A stretch of 64,000 nucleotides of DNA from Kyrpidia spormannii. GTDB lineage: Bacteria; Bacillota; Bacilli; Kyrpidiales; Kyrpidiaceae. The position numbers were made by a program, and so were the translations under genes. The stretch spans positions 1,922,001 through 1,986,000 of the forward strand of contig NZ_CP024955.1 of the NCBI RefSeq assembly GCF_002804065.1. Reading direction: 5' to 3'. The notes beneath the pieces were generated by a model. It was not told the DNA's origin and did not search any database. It saw only the letters and a program-made list of their open reading frames with translations. This document shows positions 52,642 through 62,631 of the stretch, one piece after another; positions within the stretch are counted from its first letter, which is position 1; each line of letters begins with the position of its first letter.

Positions 52642-53665
52642 TCCACTCTCCTCCTTTTAATCGAATTGGCAGGGTGACAACGAAATCATTCAATGCGGCG
52701 CGATCGGTACGGCGCCCAGTTTTGATGTCCGCATCGGCGTCGGCCAGCCATTGCAACACGTCGCTCAGTTGCCGGAGTGTATAACGGCGCCCCTGCTCCA
52801 GAGCTATTTTTAAAGCATAAGGTCGAACGCCGAGCTGTGCGGAGAGGTCGGTGTTGACATGTCCGGATTTGTATTCATTCAGCGCGTGATACATCAGTCG
52901 AAACTGCCTGGCCAGGAGCATCAAGAGCTTAAAGGGATTTTCCTTTTGCTTGAGGAGTCGGTCCAATCCGGTTAAAGCCCGGTCCATGTCTAGACGGACC
53001 ACATCGTCCACCCATCGGAAAATATCCTGTTCGGGGAAGGGGACGACCAATAGGTCGACATCTTCCCGAGAAATCGCTTTTCCCGGCGCATACAAGGATA
53101 ATTTATCCAATTCTCCAGCGATCAATTCCAAATGGCCGCCGGACAGGAGGATCAATCGGTTGACGGCGTCCGCTCCCATGTGAAAACCCCGGCGCTGGAC
53201 TTCTTTGTTCACCCAGGCGGTCAGTTCTGATTCCTTTGGGGAAGGACACATCCACCAGCGTCCCGCTTCCTTCACTCTGCGGACCCATTTTTTCCGCTCA
53301 TCCATTTTGTGATCGCCGAAGAGAAGCACGACGACCGCCGTCGGGGAGGGGTCAGCCACATACTCTTCCCAACTTGTCAGATCGTGAGGCACTTTCGACC
53401 GACCGGAAAGGGCCTCGCCTCCGGTCGCGATCACGAGACGGCGATCGCTAAAAAACGGGGTGGTGCGCGCCTCAAGGACGACCTGCTGAATCGGCGTTTC
53501 GGACAGATCGTATCGCCCCAGATTCAATTCCGGAGCCGACAACCCGCAGGCGTTTTCCAATTCCTCGACGACCATGCGGGCGACATAGCTCTCGGGCCCC
53601 CCCAAGACGTAGACCGGTGCCAGAATTCCACCGCGGATCTCTCGAATCCACGAATCCCAATACAT
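52577..53665 (-). CDS. holA: DNA polymerase III delta subunit HolA
   Basis: Clamp-loader subunit that opens the beta clamp. 362 residues: LAPVYVLGGPESYVARMVVE (degenerate P-loop as expected for delta), LGRYDLSETPIQQVVLEART, TPFFSDRRLVIATG, LLSGGHLELIAGELDKLSLY, and FKLLMLLARQFRLMYHALNE. The start at 53665 follows GAGGTGGGG. The last 21 codons, low in complexity (NAPKTPNPRAGSPSRPGS), overlap the SASP gene. Order comEC-holA-rpsT matches Bacillus, apart from inserted genes. Confidence 0.94.
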   Translation of the reverse strand: MYWDSWIREIRGGILAPVYVLGGPESYVARMVVEELENACGLSAPELNLGRYDLSETPIQQVVLEARTTPFFSDRRLVIATGGEALSGRSKVPHDLTSWEEYVADPSPTAVVVLLFGDHKMDERKKWVRRVKEAGRWWMCPSPKESELTAWVNKEVQRRGFHMGADAVNRLILLSGGHLELIAGELDKLSLYAPGKAISREDVDLLVVPFPEQDIFRWVDDVVRLDMDRALTGLDRLLKQKENPFKLLMLLARQFRLMYHALNEYKSGHVNTDLSAQLGVRPYALKIALEQGRRYTLRQLSDVLQWLADADADIKTGRRTDRAALNDFVVTLPIRLKGGEWNAPKTPNPRAGSPSRPGSVKA

Positions 53666-53708
53666 ACGCCCCACCTCAAGCCCAGCATAACACAGGGGAA
53701 AGCACAGA

Positions 53709-54884
53709 TCACGCCCAGCGGATCTGTCCGCGTTTGCGAGAGAACGTTTTCCATCCCCCAATGCTCCACAAATACCGCGCTTTATTGGCTTCTTTTAAAA
53801 ATCTCGCCGTTCCGCCCGCCAACTTCCAATTCCCCACCTCGCCAATGCCTTGGCCGCGGCCCAAAGAAGCAAGTGTCCCTCTCAGATGCGGGTGAAAGGC
53901 GTTCAGCGGCCGCCCCTTGAGGAGAAGCCCGATGTTTTGAGCCAAATGATCGCCCATCTGGGTCGCCAATTGTGCTGTCGGTGGAAGAGGACGCCCATCC
54001 GGACCTGGGAAAGCCGCGCAGTCCCCGATCACGAACACATCGGACATACCCTTCGGATGAAATACGGGATCCACGGGGACCCGCCCCTTTCGGTCCACCG
54101 GGAAACCACTTTCCCCGAGCAAGCGATTGCCCCGAACCCCGCCGGTCCAAATAAACAAGGAATAACTCAAGGGGGGGTGATCGTCGAAGAGCACTTGTCC
54201 CTCCTTCACTTCTGCCACTTTTGTGCCCGTTCTCACTTGAACGCCTTTTTGCTCCAAGACCTGCCTCGCCCGGCGTTGCAGTTCAACATCGAGCATGGGG
54301 ACAATTGTCTCCATGGCTTCAATCAAGATCAGGTGAATATGTTCCGGGTGCACGCCGTACTGACGAGAAAGATGGGGAATCCAATCTGCCAATTCCCCCG
54401 TGAGTTCCACTCCGGTTAACCCGCCACCGCCGACGATCACGTTCACGGGATGCTCCGCAGTCGCTTTTTTCACCAACTCCACCATCCGCCGTCGAATATC
54501 CAGGGCCGAATCGAACCCCCACAACTGGACACTGTACTTTTGCAGTCCAGGAATTCCAAAAAATTCGGTTTCACTGCCCAGGGCTACCACCAGCACATCA
54601 TATTCTAACGGTGCCCCATCCACTTGTACCCTCCGACCTTTCCAATCGATGGCGGAAACGGTGCCGATGCGAATCTTGCCGACCCGGGGGTCGATCAGAT
54701 CCTGTAGCGCTATCCGGTAATCGTCGGGGTGATCCCGGCCGCCCGCGACTTCGTGCATTAAAGTAGTAAATTGGTGGTACGGTTGATCGTTCACGAGTGC
54801 AAAAGGTATGTCCTGGCGCTGCAGCCCACACGCCGTTTTTACACCGCCGTAACCCGCACCTAGAATCAAAATTTGCTTCTCCAT
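53709..54884 (-). CDS. Type II NADH dehydrogenase (NDH-2)
   Basis: Single-subunit, non-proton-pumping NADH:quinone oxidoreductase on the inner face of the membrane. 391 residues with FAD site ILGAGYGGVKTACGL, NADH site VNVIVGGGGLTGVELTGELA, YHQFTTLMHEVAGG, and the second FAD block DVFVIGDCAAFPGPDGRPLP followed by PTAQLATQMGDHLAQN. A C-terminal amphipathic region provides membrane contact. Inserted with ku between comEC and holA. Confidence 0.92.
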   Translation of the reverse strand: MEKQILILGAGYGGVKTACGLQRQDIPFALVNDQPYHQFTTLMHEVAGGRDHPDDYRIALQDLIDPRVGKIRIGTVSAIDWKGRRVQVDGAPLEYDVLVVALGSETEFFGIPGLQKYSVQLWGFDSALDIRRRMVELVKKATAEHPVNVIVGGGGLTGVELTGELADWIPHLSRQYGVHPEHIHLILIEAMETIVPMLDVELQRRARQVLEQKGVQVRTGTKVAEVKEGQVLFDDHPPLSYSLFIWTGGVRGNRLLGESGFPVDRKGRVPVDPVFHPKGMSDVFVIGDCAAFPGPDGRPLPPTAQLATQMGDHLAQNIGLLLKGRPLNAFHPHLRGTLASLGRGQGIGEVGNWKLAGGTARFLKEANKARYLWSIGGWKTFSRKRGQIRWA

Positions 54885-55000
54885 CCCCGCGCCACCCCCT
54901 TGATTTCGAGCCTAGTATGGTCGGCTCAGCGCCTTTTATGCCGTAGTAATCATAGGAAGGGTGGCCAAGCCATAGAGTTTATCAGAATCCGGAAAGGAGC

Positions 55001-55555
55001 GTGCCGCCATTGAAAACCCGTCCGAAGCGGTTAACCCGCAGGCTTGCCATTCCCGTAGTCGTCCTGATCCTCCTCGTCATCGCCTACGCATCGGCGGCCC
55101 CCCGGGTCACAGTACCGGTTCAAGCCCCCCTTCAAGACGTTTCTAACGCCGAGGCCGATCCGATTCTCGCTCAACTGAAAACCATCGGAAACCTGGATGA
55201 AGTGTACATGGAGAAAGACAATCAAGGTCGGGTCATCGTCTACACCACGGCTTTCGTAGATGTGGACGATCCGAATCCGATCCAAGCGGCAAAAAGTACA
55301 GCACAAAAAGTGATCACGGCGATCTACCGCAGCGGAGTCCCTGTTGCCAACGCCACTATACTGATCACTCGGAACAACCATCCGTTACTGGGGGCCTCCC
55401 TGGGTTCTGACACCTTGCGAAAAGCATCGTTAAGCGTGCTTTCCCAGGATTCTGTCGATGCTTTTACATCCTTCCTCGCTTCAACGAACCACAACGACCC
55501 CCAACATTTGGAGCAAAGTACGTGGTTGGAAATCGATCCATCGGCGGCACAATAA
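55001..55555 (+). CDS. Unknown membrane-anchored protein
   Basis: A 184-residue protein with a basic N-terminus and one hydrophobic helix (IPVVVLILLVIAYASA, about residues 17-32), so anchored or secreted with the rest outside. The outer part (DEVYMEKDNQGRVIVYTTAF, KVITAIYRSGVPVANATILI) has alternating beta/alpha character, but no family is recognised. GTG 55001 is only one base after AAAGGAG; TTG 55010 with ten-base spacing may be the true start. It ends 35 bases before ku, so the two may be cotranscribed. Confidence 0.7.
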   Translation: MPPLKTRPKRLTRRLAIPVVVLILLVIAYASAAPRVTVPVQAPLQDVSNAEADPILAQLKTIGNLDEVYMEKDNQGRVIVYTTAFVDVDDPNPIQAAKSTAQKVITAIYRSGVPVANATILITRNNHPLLGASLGSDTLRKASLSVLSQDSVDAFTSFLASTNHNDPQHLEQSTWLEIDPSAAQ

Positions 55556-55590
55556 AAGTGGTTCAGTCTCCGGAACTGGAGGGATCCCAG

Positions 55591-56421
55591 GTGCGGGCTC
55601 TGTGGAAAGGCAGTATCTCTTTTGGTTTGGTCAATATTCCCATCAAGTTGTATGCGGCTGTCGAAGATCGGGACATCCATTTCCGACAATTGCACAACCG
55701 GTGTAAAACACCCATTCAGTATAAAAAATGGTGTGCGCACTGTAACGAGACGGTCACAGCGGACGAGATCGTCCGCGGGTACGAGTGGAGGCCGGGTGAG
55801 TTTGTGATCCTCACCGACGACGACCTTGCACACCTGCCCCTTCCAAGCCTGCACACCGTTGAAATCACGCAGTTTGTGCGAGTCGGCGAAGTGGACCCCA
55901 TCTATTTCGAAAGAACGTATTATCTATCGCCCCAGGAATTCGGAGAAAAGCCCTACCAGTTGCTGCACCGAGCGATGCAAGAGACCGATCTCGCCGCCTT
56001 GGCCAAAATCGCCCTGCGCAGCAAAGAACACTTGGCCATCCTTCGCTGTTATAACCATGTGCTCGCCCTGTCGATGCTTCACTTCCCCGATGAATTGCGA
56101 TCTACGGCGGAACTTCCAAACTTAGCCGGCATTGAAGTTAAAGCGGCTGAACTCGAAATGGCCAAGGAGCTGATCAATCGGCTGTCGAGCCCCTTTCATC
56201 CCGAGGCGTTCCATAACGAGTACGGGGAGGCTCTTCGGGAATATATCGCTTCCCGCGTGTCCGAAAACCAAGTGGTTCAGGTGCGGCCTCCCGAAAAAAA
56301 TGTGGTCGACCTCATGGAGGCCTTACAGGCCAGCCTGCAAGCAGTTCAGGTTAAGGCGCGGCCGGACGGAGGGCGACAGACCGAGGGGGAACGACAGGCC
56401 GAGCCCGCGGGAAGGCGTTGA
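55591..56421 (+). CDS. ku: Ku protein (non-homologous end joining)
   Basis: Homodimeric DNA-end-binding ring. 276 residues: MRALWKGSISFGLVNIPIKL, HFRQLHNRCKTPIQYKKWCA, YEWRPGEFVILTDDDLAHLP, EVDPIYFERTYYLSPQEFGE, and a Ku-core end FHNEYGEALREYIASRV. A basic/polar C-terminal tail follows, as in bacterial Ku. GTG 55591 follows GGAGGG by seven bases. The usual partner ligase LigD is not in the window. The 3' end overlaps comEC by 99 bases on the opposite strand. Confidence 0.96.
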   Translation: MRALWKGSISFGLVNIPIKLYAAVEDRDIHFRQLHNRCKTPIQYKKWCAHCNETVTADEIVRGYEWRPGEFVILTDDDLAHLPLPSLHTVEITQFVRVGEVDPIYFERTYYLSPQEFGEKPYQLLHRAMQETDLAALAKIALRSKEHLAILRCYNHVLALSMLHFPDELRSTAELPNLAGIEVKAAELEMAKELINRLSSPFHPEAFHNEYGEALREYIASRVSENQVVQVRPPEKNVVDLMEALQASLQAVQVKARPDGGRQTEGERQAEPAGRR

Positions 56422-58476
56422 AATGGTCCCTCGGATTCCACGTATGGCCACGTTTCCCCGACCCTCGCTCTGAATGAGAAGACCTGAATAGGCCTTTGTC
56501 GACCACCGACGCTCTAGCCCTGTAAACCCGGGCAAGGGCTCCCCTGGGTGAACATCCACGACAAGTCGACCTGGAAGGAGAATCTGTGGGGGCCAACCGC
56601 CCACCCATATCGGGTGGCCGCCGATCTCTACGCGCATAAAGTGATTCCTATCCCATGGTAATACTCGCTCCGGAGCCAGTCGGCGTTTTAGAACCTCTAA
56701 CCCCGACCCGGAACTCCGAGTTCCCCCGGACTCTTCAAAAGTAGCCAGCCACACCCGGTCCAACTTGTACACGCCCAACCGACGGAGATACGGGACAATC
56801 ACCATCTCGAGATCCCCTCTGTCATCCCTGCAAATCAATTCCCGAACCCCTTGTGATTCCAAAAAGATTGCCGAACCGCCGTCCAGGGCAAAGACCACCA
56901 TCTGCTCTGGTACCGCCCGGGCGGAGAGGACCACCACAGCACAAAAAACGACCGTACAAAATCGGCCCGTGCGCTGGCCCTTTCCCCAGCGGCTCAATGC
57001 CCACAACACCCCGCCCCCGTACAGGGCCCAGATCCATAGCGGGAGTTCACCCAGCCGGAGAAGCCAGCGCCGGTCGCCGTCCATCGCCGTGACACCTCCG
57101 ATGATACTTTGGGCCAAAAGGTCGGCGATCAACATCGCTCCGTCGCTGAGTACAGGACTGGGCGCTGTGAGCAAAGACACGAGACCGGTTCCCAACAACA
57201 GAGCACCCGCAGGAGGAACCCAGAGATTCGCCAAAAGCGTCCATCCATTCCACACATAGAAGCTGGAAAACGAAATCGGACAAATGGCGATCTCTGCGGC
57301 GCCGGCCACAGCGACGAGTTCCAGGATCCAGCCCGGTCCTTTTCCCATCGCGCTTCGCAAAGCGGGCGCCAAAACGAAGATGCCCCACGTGGCCGCGTAC
57401 GAAAGCTGAAATCCGAGATCAAAGACCCACTTGGGGTGCAAAAGGGATTCCGCCGCTAGAGTCACTCCCCACGCGTGTAGCGGACCCTGACGCCGCCCCA
57501 AGGCCTCCCCCATCCCCACATAAGTCGCCATCGCCGCCGCCCGCATCGCCGAAGGGCTACCCCCGGTTAGGGCTGCGTAGCAAAACGCTGTGCTGGCAAG
57601 CCAAAAAAACCGTGTCCTGGGGGATGTGCGCCCTTCCAACCATCGCCTGAGAGGCCACAGCACCACGTGCAGATGCGCGCCGGAGACCGCCACCACGTGG
57701 GCCACGCCGGTCAAAGCAAAGGCCTCGCTGAGCGCGGGGTCCAAATCGCTGGTATCTCCTAACACCATCGCTTTGAGGAGTGGTTCCGATGAAGACTTCA
57801 CCCTCCCCGACCACACCTTTTCGAATGCCCTTCGAGCCTTCCCCGGCACACTGCGCCAAGTCGACCGTACGCTAGGAGGAGACTCCAGTTTTGCCCGGTA
57901 CAACAGTTCCGCTCTTTCCCACGGGTCTGCTACGCCATGAGGAAATGGAGCCCTGGGCGCCGGAGGGGGACTGAGACGGATCCGGGCCTCGATCCAGTCC
58001 CCTTCAACCACGGGCACAGGCATCTCCATTCGCACCCGCACCCCTCTGCACGATTCGGCGGAACCCCTGCTGTGAAAGAGTCGTACCAATTCCGCCTCCA
58101 CGGATGGATTGGCACCGGGTATCCGGGGCAAAACTGCAACGACCCGCGCTGCCACTTCAACAGGTTCACCTATCCACCCATCCAACGGTGGAACCGCGGG
58201 GGCGGACACCTGTCCCCCGGCAAAACACGCGGCCATCGCCAGCCCGAGAGCCACACTTTCCCAGCGATACAAGTAAAAACGCATCCATGGCCATATACCC
58301 TCAGGTTGGACCCAGCTCCGTCGGCGACGGGTATCCATCATCCATCCCCACAGCAGGACTGCGGCCGACAAGGCTGCCCCGCCCCACCCCACAGGGGCTG
58401 ACTGCCCCAAGGCTGCCCACGCGGCGGTCCAGATGCCAAACAGGGGAAATAGCTGGGATGTAGAAAGCGGAATCAC
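56323..58476 (-). CDS. comEC: ComEC/Rec2 DNA uptake channel with degenerate C-terminal domain
   Basis: Transports single-stranded DNA across the membrane during transformation. 717 residues: N-terminal membrane segments, an OB-like DUF4131 region (VEVAARVVAVLPRIPGANPS), then the Competence core with GDTSDLDPALSEAFALTGVA, HVVAVSGAHL and TGGSPSAMRAAAMATYVGMG. The C-terminal metallo-beta-lactamase-like domain keeps VVFALDGGSAIFLESQG and VIVPYLRRLGVYKLDRVWLA, but where HxHxDH should follow it reads TFEESGGT, so metal ligands are lost. It overlaps comEA by four bases and ku (antisense) by 99. Confidence 0.9.
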   Translation of the reverse strand: MIPLSTSQLFPLFGIWTAAWAALGQSAPVGWGGAALSAAVLLWGWMMDTRRRRSWVQPEGIWPWMRFYLYRWESVALGLAMAACFAGGQVSAPAVPPLDGWIGEPVEVAARVVAVLPRIPGANPSVEAELVRLFHSRGSAESCRGVRVRMEMPVPVVEGDWIEARIRLSPPPAPRAPFPHGVADPWERAELLYRAKLESPPSVRSTWRSVPGKARRAFEKVWSGRVKSSSEPLLKAMVLGDTSDLDPALSEAFALTGVAHVVAVSGAHLHVVLWPLRRWLEGRTSPRTRFFWLASTAFCYAALTGGSPSAMRAAAMATYVGMGEALGRRQGPLHAWGVTLAAESLLHPKWVFDLGFQLSYAATWGIFVLAPALRSAMGKGPGWILELVAVAGAAEIAICPISFSSFYVWNGWTLLANLWVPPAGALLLGTGLVSLLTAPSPVLSDGAMLIADLLAQSIIGGVTAMDGDRRWLLRLGELPLWIWALYGGGVLWALSRWGKGQRTGRFCTVVFCAVVVLSARAVPEQMVVFALDGGSAIFLESQGVRELICRDDRGDLEMVIVPYLRRLGVYKLDRVWLATFEESGGTRSSGSGLEVLKRRLAPERVLPWDRNHFMRVEIGGHPIWVGGWPPQILLPGRLVVDVHPGEPLPGFTGLERRWSTKAYSGLLIQSEGRGNVAIRGIRGTISTPSRGLGLSFPLGLSPSVRPRLNLNCLQAGL

Positions 58477-59162
58477 TGCAAATCAACCTGTGACCGGATC
58501 CGCTCCACCAGTTTGGGCCCAATGCCCGGCACGTCCTCCAGGCGATCGACAGAAGAAAACGGCCCGTGCTCTAAACGATACTGCACAATCGCTTCGGCTT
58601 TGCTCTTCCCGATGCCGGGCAGGCGATCGATATCATCCACACTACCAGAGTTGATGTGGACGATCCCGCCTGATCCTGAGGTTGCAGGTGCTGATTCCGC
58701 CGAGGTCAATGCGGCCTGCGCATTCGTTCCGCCTGCCTGTTCGCCGTGAAGGTTTGCCTCCGGCAAAGACGGATGGCCTGCCTCGGTGACCGCCGTGGGT
58801 TTGACGGGCACCACCACCATGGCGCCATCCTCCAGTTTGGCCGCGAGGTTGATCCCGGCGAGCTCCGCCGCTTCTAGAGCTCCCCCCGCCGCATCCAGGG
58901 CCTCCTTTACCCGAGAGCCAGGCGGCAATTGGTACACCCCCGGCGTTTGAACCGCCCCCTTCACGTCCACGGCGATCGTTCGGGAGCTCGGGGCACCCGG
59001 CCCCCGCCCGGCCAGGAGCTCCGTTTCGACCACTGCCGGAAGAGCATCGGAACCGGGCTGAACTCCTTCACTCCACAGAAACCACGCCCCCGCCACCAGA
59101 ACAAGCAGTAAGGCCCACCAGCCCTTTCGAACCGCCCTTCCCACATTTCGTGCCCAAGCCAT
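58473..59162 (-). CDS. comEA: Competence DNA-binding protein ComEA
   Basis: Membrane-anchored receptor for double-stranded DNA. 229 residues: one N-terminal helix (GWWALLLVLVAGAWFLW), an SLBB domain (AVDVKGAVQTPGVYQLPPGS), a Ser/Ala/Gly linker, and a C-terminal tandem helix-hairpin-helix (INSGSVDDIDRLPGIGKSKA, FSSVDRLEDVPGIGPKLVER). The start at 59162 follows GGAGGGG. Coupled to comEC. comEB is missing, as in many non-Bacillus genera. Confidence 0.94.
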   Translation of the reverse strand: MAWARNVGRAVRKGWWALLLVLVAGAWFLWSEGVQPGSDALPAVVETELLAGRGPGAPSSRTIAVDVKGAVQTPGVYQLPPGSRVKEALDAAGGALEAAELAGINLAAKLEDGAMVVVPVKPTAVTEAGHPSLPEANLHGEQAGGTNAQAALTSAESAPATSGSGGIVHINSGSVDDIDRLPGIGKSKAEAIVQYRLEHGPFSSVDRLEDVPGIGPKLVERIRSQVDLQ

Positions 59163-59296
59163 ACGGATCCCCTCCACCGGTTATCACCTCCGACAGATCC
59201 AATTCGACAGGGGATGTCCGGTACCTCGTGTTGAAATCCTTGAGTTTCACTTAAGACGGAAGGTTGGTTTGCAACATCGGGGAGTGCAATAGTAAA

Positions 59297-59797
59297 ATGG
59301 AACAGAACCCTTTGGAAAGCGGGGCCTGTCGCATGCTAACACCCAGCATGGAAGACTATTTAGAAACCATCTATGAACTGATGAAGGAAAAAGGCTATGC
59401 CCGCGTATCGGATATTGCGACAATCCTCGCCGTGCAGCCTTCGTCCGTCACAAAGATGATTCAGAAATTGGACGAAAAGAATTTTGTGACGTATGAGAAA
59501 TATCGCGGTCTGGTCCTGACCCCGGAAGGGGAACAGCTCGGTCGGAATATGAAACAGCGCCACCGGATGTTAGAGGACTTCCTGCGCCTGCTCGGGGTGG
59601 GGGAGAGCACGATTCGTAAAGATGTGGAAGGCATTGAACACCACATTAGCCCCAGCACCATGCGTTCCTTGCAGAGCCTCGTCCTGTTCTTTCAGGAGTA
59701 TCCGGAATATCAACGAGCATTCGAACGCTTTCGCCGGTTACAGGCCGGAACGGCCGAAGATCGCTCCACAGAAAATCTAAAAGTGATGGATGAATGA
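59297..59797 (+). CDS. mntR: Manganese-responsive regulator MntR (DtxR family)
   Basis: Mn(II)-dependent repressor of manganese uptake genes. 166 residues from this start: LTPSMEDYLETIYELMKEKG, YARVSDIATILAVQPSSVTK, MIQKLDEKNFVTYEKYRGLV, and the metal ligands Asp in PSMEDY, Glu/His in RHRMLEDFL and DVEGIEHHISPSTM. An ATG at 59333, giving MLTPSMEDY as in Bacillus MntR, is equally possible. Upstream, TTTCACTTAAGACGGAA (from about 59246) is a weak resemblance to an MntR box. Confidence 0.93.
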   Translation: MEQNPLESGACRMLTPSMEDYLETIYELMKEKGYARVSDIATILAVQPSSVTKMIQKLDEKNFVTYEKYRGLVLTPEGEQLGRNMKQRHRMLEDFLRLLGVGESTIRKDVEGIEHHISPSTMRSLQSLVLFFQEYPEYQRAFERFRRLQAGTAEDRSTENLKVMDE

Positions 59798-59813
59798 CAT
59801 GAATCACGTGAAA

Positions 59814-59838
59814 CGGCCGGACCTCGTTTGTCCGGCCG
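59814..59838. terminator. Hairpin between convergent mntR and leuS
   Basis: CGGCCGGAC-CTCGTTT-GTCCGGCCG, a perfect 9-bp stem just past mntR. There is no strong T-run, so it is a weak or factor-assisted terminator for either gene. Confidence 0.55.
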
Positions 59839-59904
59839 CAGGAAGCGGTAATGGAGCACCATCGGCACCCCGATCTCCCGTGTAGCGTTTCGATGAACTG
59901 CGGT

Positions 59905-62367
59905 TTACCCTTTCACCACAATATTGACCAATTTCTTGGGGACAACGATCACCTTGACCACTCGTTTTCCACCTGTCCATTCCTGGATTTTTTCCGCACC
60001 CAAAGCTGTCTGGCGGACTTCTTCCTCCCCCGCCGAAGCTGAGACGACGATATGATCTCTGACCTTACCGTTGACCTGCACCGCATACTCCACTTCATCG
60101 GTCACCAGTTCCGCAGGATCATAGGTCGGCCACGGCTGTTGGTGCACACTTCCCGTTCCTCCAATCTGGCTCCACAACTCTTCGCAGATATGGGGTGCGG
60201 CTGGGGCGAGCAGGAGCAACACGGTCCGGATGGCCGCCGCCTTGGTGAAGGGATCCGCCTCCGCCGGGTAGGCGTAGATGGCGTTTACCAACTCCATGAT
60301 GGCGCTGATCCCGGTGTTAAACGTGTACCGTTCCGCGAAGTCTTCGGTCACCTTTTTGATCGTGGCGTGGGTCTTGCGGCGCAATTCCCTGGCAGCGGGC
60401 GCCATCTGGTCTCCGGCCGGAGCATGAAACACCTCTCGATTCTGGTTTACGAGTCGCCAGACCCGATGGAGAAACCGGTGGCTACCTTCCACGCCTTGGT
60501 CACTCCACTCCAGGTCCCGGTCGGGCGGGGCGGCGAACAGGATAAACAACCGGGCCGTGTCGGCGCCATACCGGTTGATGATGTCATCCGGAGACACCAC
60601 ATTGCCCTTGGATTTGGACATCTTCGCCCCTTCCTTGATCACCATCCCCTGAGTTAAAAGATGGCGGAATGGCTCGGAAAAATCGACCCACCCGGCGTCT
60701 TGAAGGACTTTGGTGAAAAATCGCGAGTAAAGGAGGTGCAACACCGCGTGCTCAATGCCGCCGATATAATCGTCCACCGGCAACCATTTGCGAACCGCTT
60801 CGGGATCGAAGGGGCGAGCGGTTTCCTTTGGGCTGGTGTAGCGAAAATAGTACCATGATGAACACATAAAGGTGTCCATGGTGTCCGTTTCTCTCCGGCC
60901 GGGTCCTCCGCACTTCGGGCAAGTGGTTTGGACGAAATCCTCATTGGTAGCCAAGGGCGATACCGTCCCCGGCTCGAAAGAGACATCTTCCGGCAACCGG
61001 ACGGGCAACTGATCTTCAGGCACCGGCACAATGCCGCAATGATCACAGTACACGATGGGAATCGGCGCTCCCCAGTAGCGTTGCCGGGAGATGAGCCAGT
61101 CGCGGATGCGGTAAGAGGTGGCAAAGCGCCCTTTTCCCATCTCCTCCAGGTGGGCGGTGATGGCCTGAATCGCCTCGCGATTGTGCATCCCGTCCCACCG
61201 ACCGGAGTTTACGAGAACTCCGTCTTCAACATAGGCTTCGGTAGGGGGCGTGGGAAGTTCTTGATCTTGCGGTCGAATCACGACTCGGATCGGAAGGTTG
61301 TATTTTTTGGCGAAGGCAAAATCCCGTTCGTCGTGGGCAGGCACACCCATCACAGCGCCGGTCCCGTAATCGAGAAGTACATAATTCGCCACCCAGATCG
61401 GCACTCTGTCCCCGGTGAGGGGATGAATCGCATAAGTGCCGGTGAAAACCCCGCGCTTTTCCCCATCCGCAGCGGTGCGTTCCACCTCCGAAGCCTTGCG
61501 CATCTCCTCTACGAAGGCCTCCACCCGATTCCTCTCACTCGAGTGTTCGATGAGCGCAGGCACCAAAGGGTGCTCGGGAGCGAGGACCATGTACGTCACC
61601 CCGAGCAGCGTGTCCGGCCTGGTGGTGAACACGCGGATCGTCTCCGGCCGTCCTTCCAGCGCGAACTCAACTTCCGCGCCGGTGCTGCGTCCGATCCAGT
61701 TGCGCTGCATCACTTTAACCCGTTCCGGCCAGCGGTCGAGCTGATCCAAATCCTCCAGTAACCGATCCGCATAATCGGTAATCCTCAGAAACCACTGCTC
61801 CAGCTCTCGCTTTGTGACCTCTGTGCCACAACGCCAGCATCGCCCATTCTCCACCTGTTCGTTGGCCAGCACAGTGACACATTGTGGACACCAGTTTACC
61901 GCCGCTTTTTTCTTATAGGCGAGCCCGCGGTGATAGAAAAGCAAGAACATCCACTGGGTGAACTTGTAGTAATCCGGCGCGCAGGTCGTCACTTCCCTCT
62001 CCCAGTCGTAGCTGACCCCGAGGCGTTTCTGCTGCTGCCGCATGTGGTCGATATTCTCGTAGGTCCACAGCCGGGGATGGACACCGTGCTGGATTGCCGC
62101 ATTCTCCGCGGGCATGCCAAAAGCATCCCACCCCATGGGATGAAGAACATTGTACCCTTGCATCCGTTTTACCCGGGCCACCACATCGCCGATGGAGTAA
62201 ACCCGAACATGGCCCATGTGCAACTTGCCCGAGGGGTAAGGAAACATCTCCAGGCAATAGTAATGCGGGCGGTTTGCATCCTCCCGGGTGCGATACAGCC
62301 CGGTCTCCTCCCACAGATTCTGCCACTTGAGTTCGATCTCTGCCGGCACATACTGTTGTTCGGTCAC
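59905..62367 (-). CDS. leuS: Leucyl-tRNA synthetase
   Basis: Class I synthetase charging tRNA-Leu, 820 residues. HIGH-type [20 protein letters not shown], zinc-binding CPQC and CWRCG, the CP1 editing domain ([40 protein letters not shown]), KMSKS in [20 protein letters not shown], and the leucine-specific and anticodon domains. GTG 62367 is chosen because AAGGAGGGG stands six bases before it; the in-frame ATG at 62394 lies against the attenuator hairpin. Leader and promoter upstream indicate attenuation control. Confidence 0.97.
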   Translation of the reverse strand: MTEQQYVPAEIELKWQNLWEETGLYRTREDANRPHYYCLEMFPYPSGKLHMGHVRVYSIGDVVARVKRMQGYNVLHPMGWDAFGMPAENAAIQHGVHPRLWTYENIDHMRQQQKRLGVSYDWEREVTTCAPDYYKFTQWMFLLFYHRGLAYKKKAAVNWCPQCVTVLANEQVENGRCWRCGTEVTKRELEQWFLRITDYADRLLEDLDQLDRWPERVKVMQRNWIGRSTGAEVEFALEGRPETIRVFTTRPDTLLGVTYMVLAPEHPLVPALIEHSSERNRVEAFVEEMRKASEVERTAADGEKRGVFTGTYAIHPLTGDRVPIWVANYVLLDYGTGAVMGVPAHDERDFAFAKKYNLPIRVVIRPQDQELPTPPTEAYVEDGVLVNSGRWDGMHNREAIQAITAHLEEMGKGRFATSYRIRDWLISRQRYWGAPIPIVYCDHCGIVPVPEDQLPVRLPEDVSFEPGTVSPLATNEDFVQTTCPKCGGPGRRETDTMDTFMCSSWYYFRYTSPKETARPFDPEAVRKWLPVDDYIGGIEHAVLHLLYSRFFTKVLQDAGWVDFSEPFRHLLTQGMVIKEGAKMSKSKGNVVSPDDIINRYGADTARLFILFAAPPDRDLEWSDQGVEGSHRFLHRVWRLVNQNREVFHAPAGDQMAPAARELRRKTHATIKKVTEDFAERYTFNTGISAIMELVNAIYAYPAEADPFTKAAAIRTVLLLLAPAAPHICEELWSQIGGTGSVHQQPWPTYDPAELVTDEVEYAVQVNGKVRDHIVVSASAGEEEVRQTALGAEKIQEWTGGKRVVKVIVVPKKLVNIVVKG

Positions 62368-62397
62368 GACGTACCCCTCCTTGACGCCACTCATCAC

Positions 62398-62595
62398 AAA
62401 AGCCTCTCGCCCCGGCTCGTGCCAGGGACGAGAGGCCCTTGCCGACCGCGGTGAGGCCGTCACCGCGCACACACCCTTGGAGTCGCGTTCCACGGACACC
62501 GGAAGGTATCCAAAAGAATCAACCCTCACCCGCCGCTGGTTGCCTGTTTGGGGCGAAATCTACACTGAAATTCCCTGCGATCGACTGCCAATTGT
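62398..62595 (-). promoter_or_regulatory. leuS leader with attenuator hairpin (T-box-like)
   Basis: About 230 nt separate the promoter from leuS. The leader ends in a strong stem GCCTCTCG/CGAGAGGC (62402-62436) followed by TTTT, placed before the ribosome site like an intrinsic attenuator. Just upstream are the hairpin GCGGTGA-CGGCC-TCACCGC and an ACCGCGG. The CTCGTCCCT arm resembles a T-box terminator, but the full T-box core (TGGNACCGCG) is not exact. Confidence 0.45.
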
Positions 62596-62602
62596 ATGCT
62601 AT

Positions 62603-62631
62603 ATTATACATGGATCGACAAAAGGTGTCAA
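62603..62631 (-). promoter_or_regulatory. Consensus sigma-A promoter of leuS
   Basis: TTGACA (62626-62631), 17 bases, TATAAT (62603-62608) on the minus strand: both hexamers and the spacing are perfect. Confidence 0.9.
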
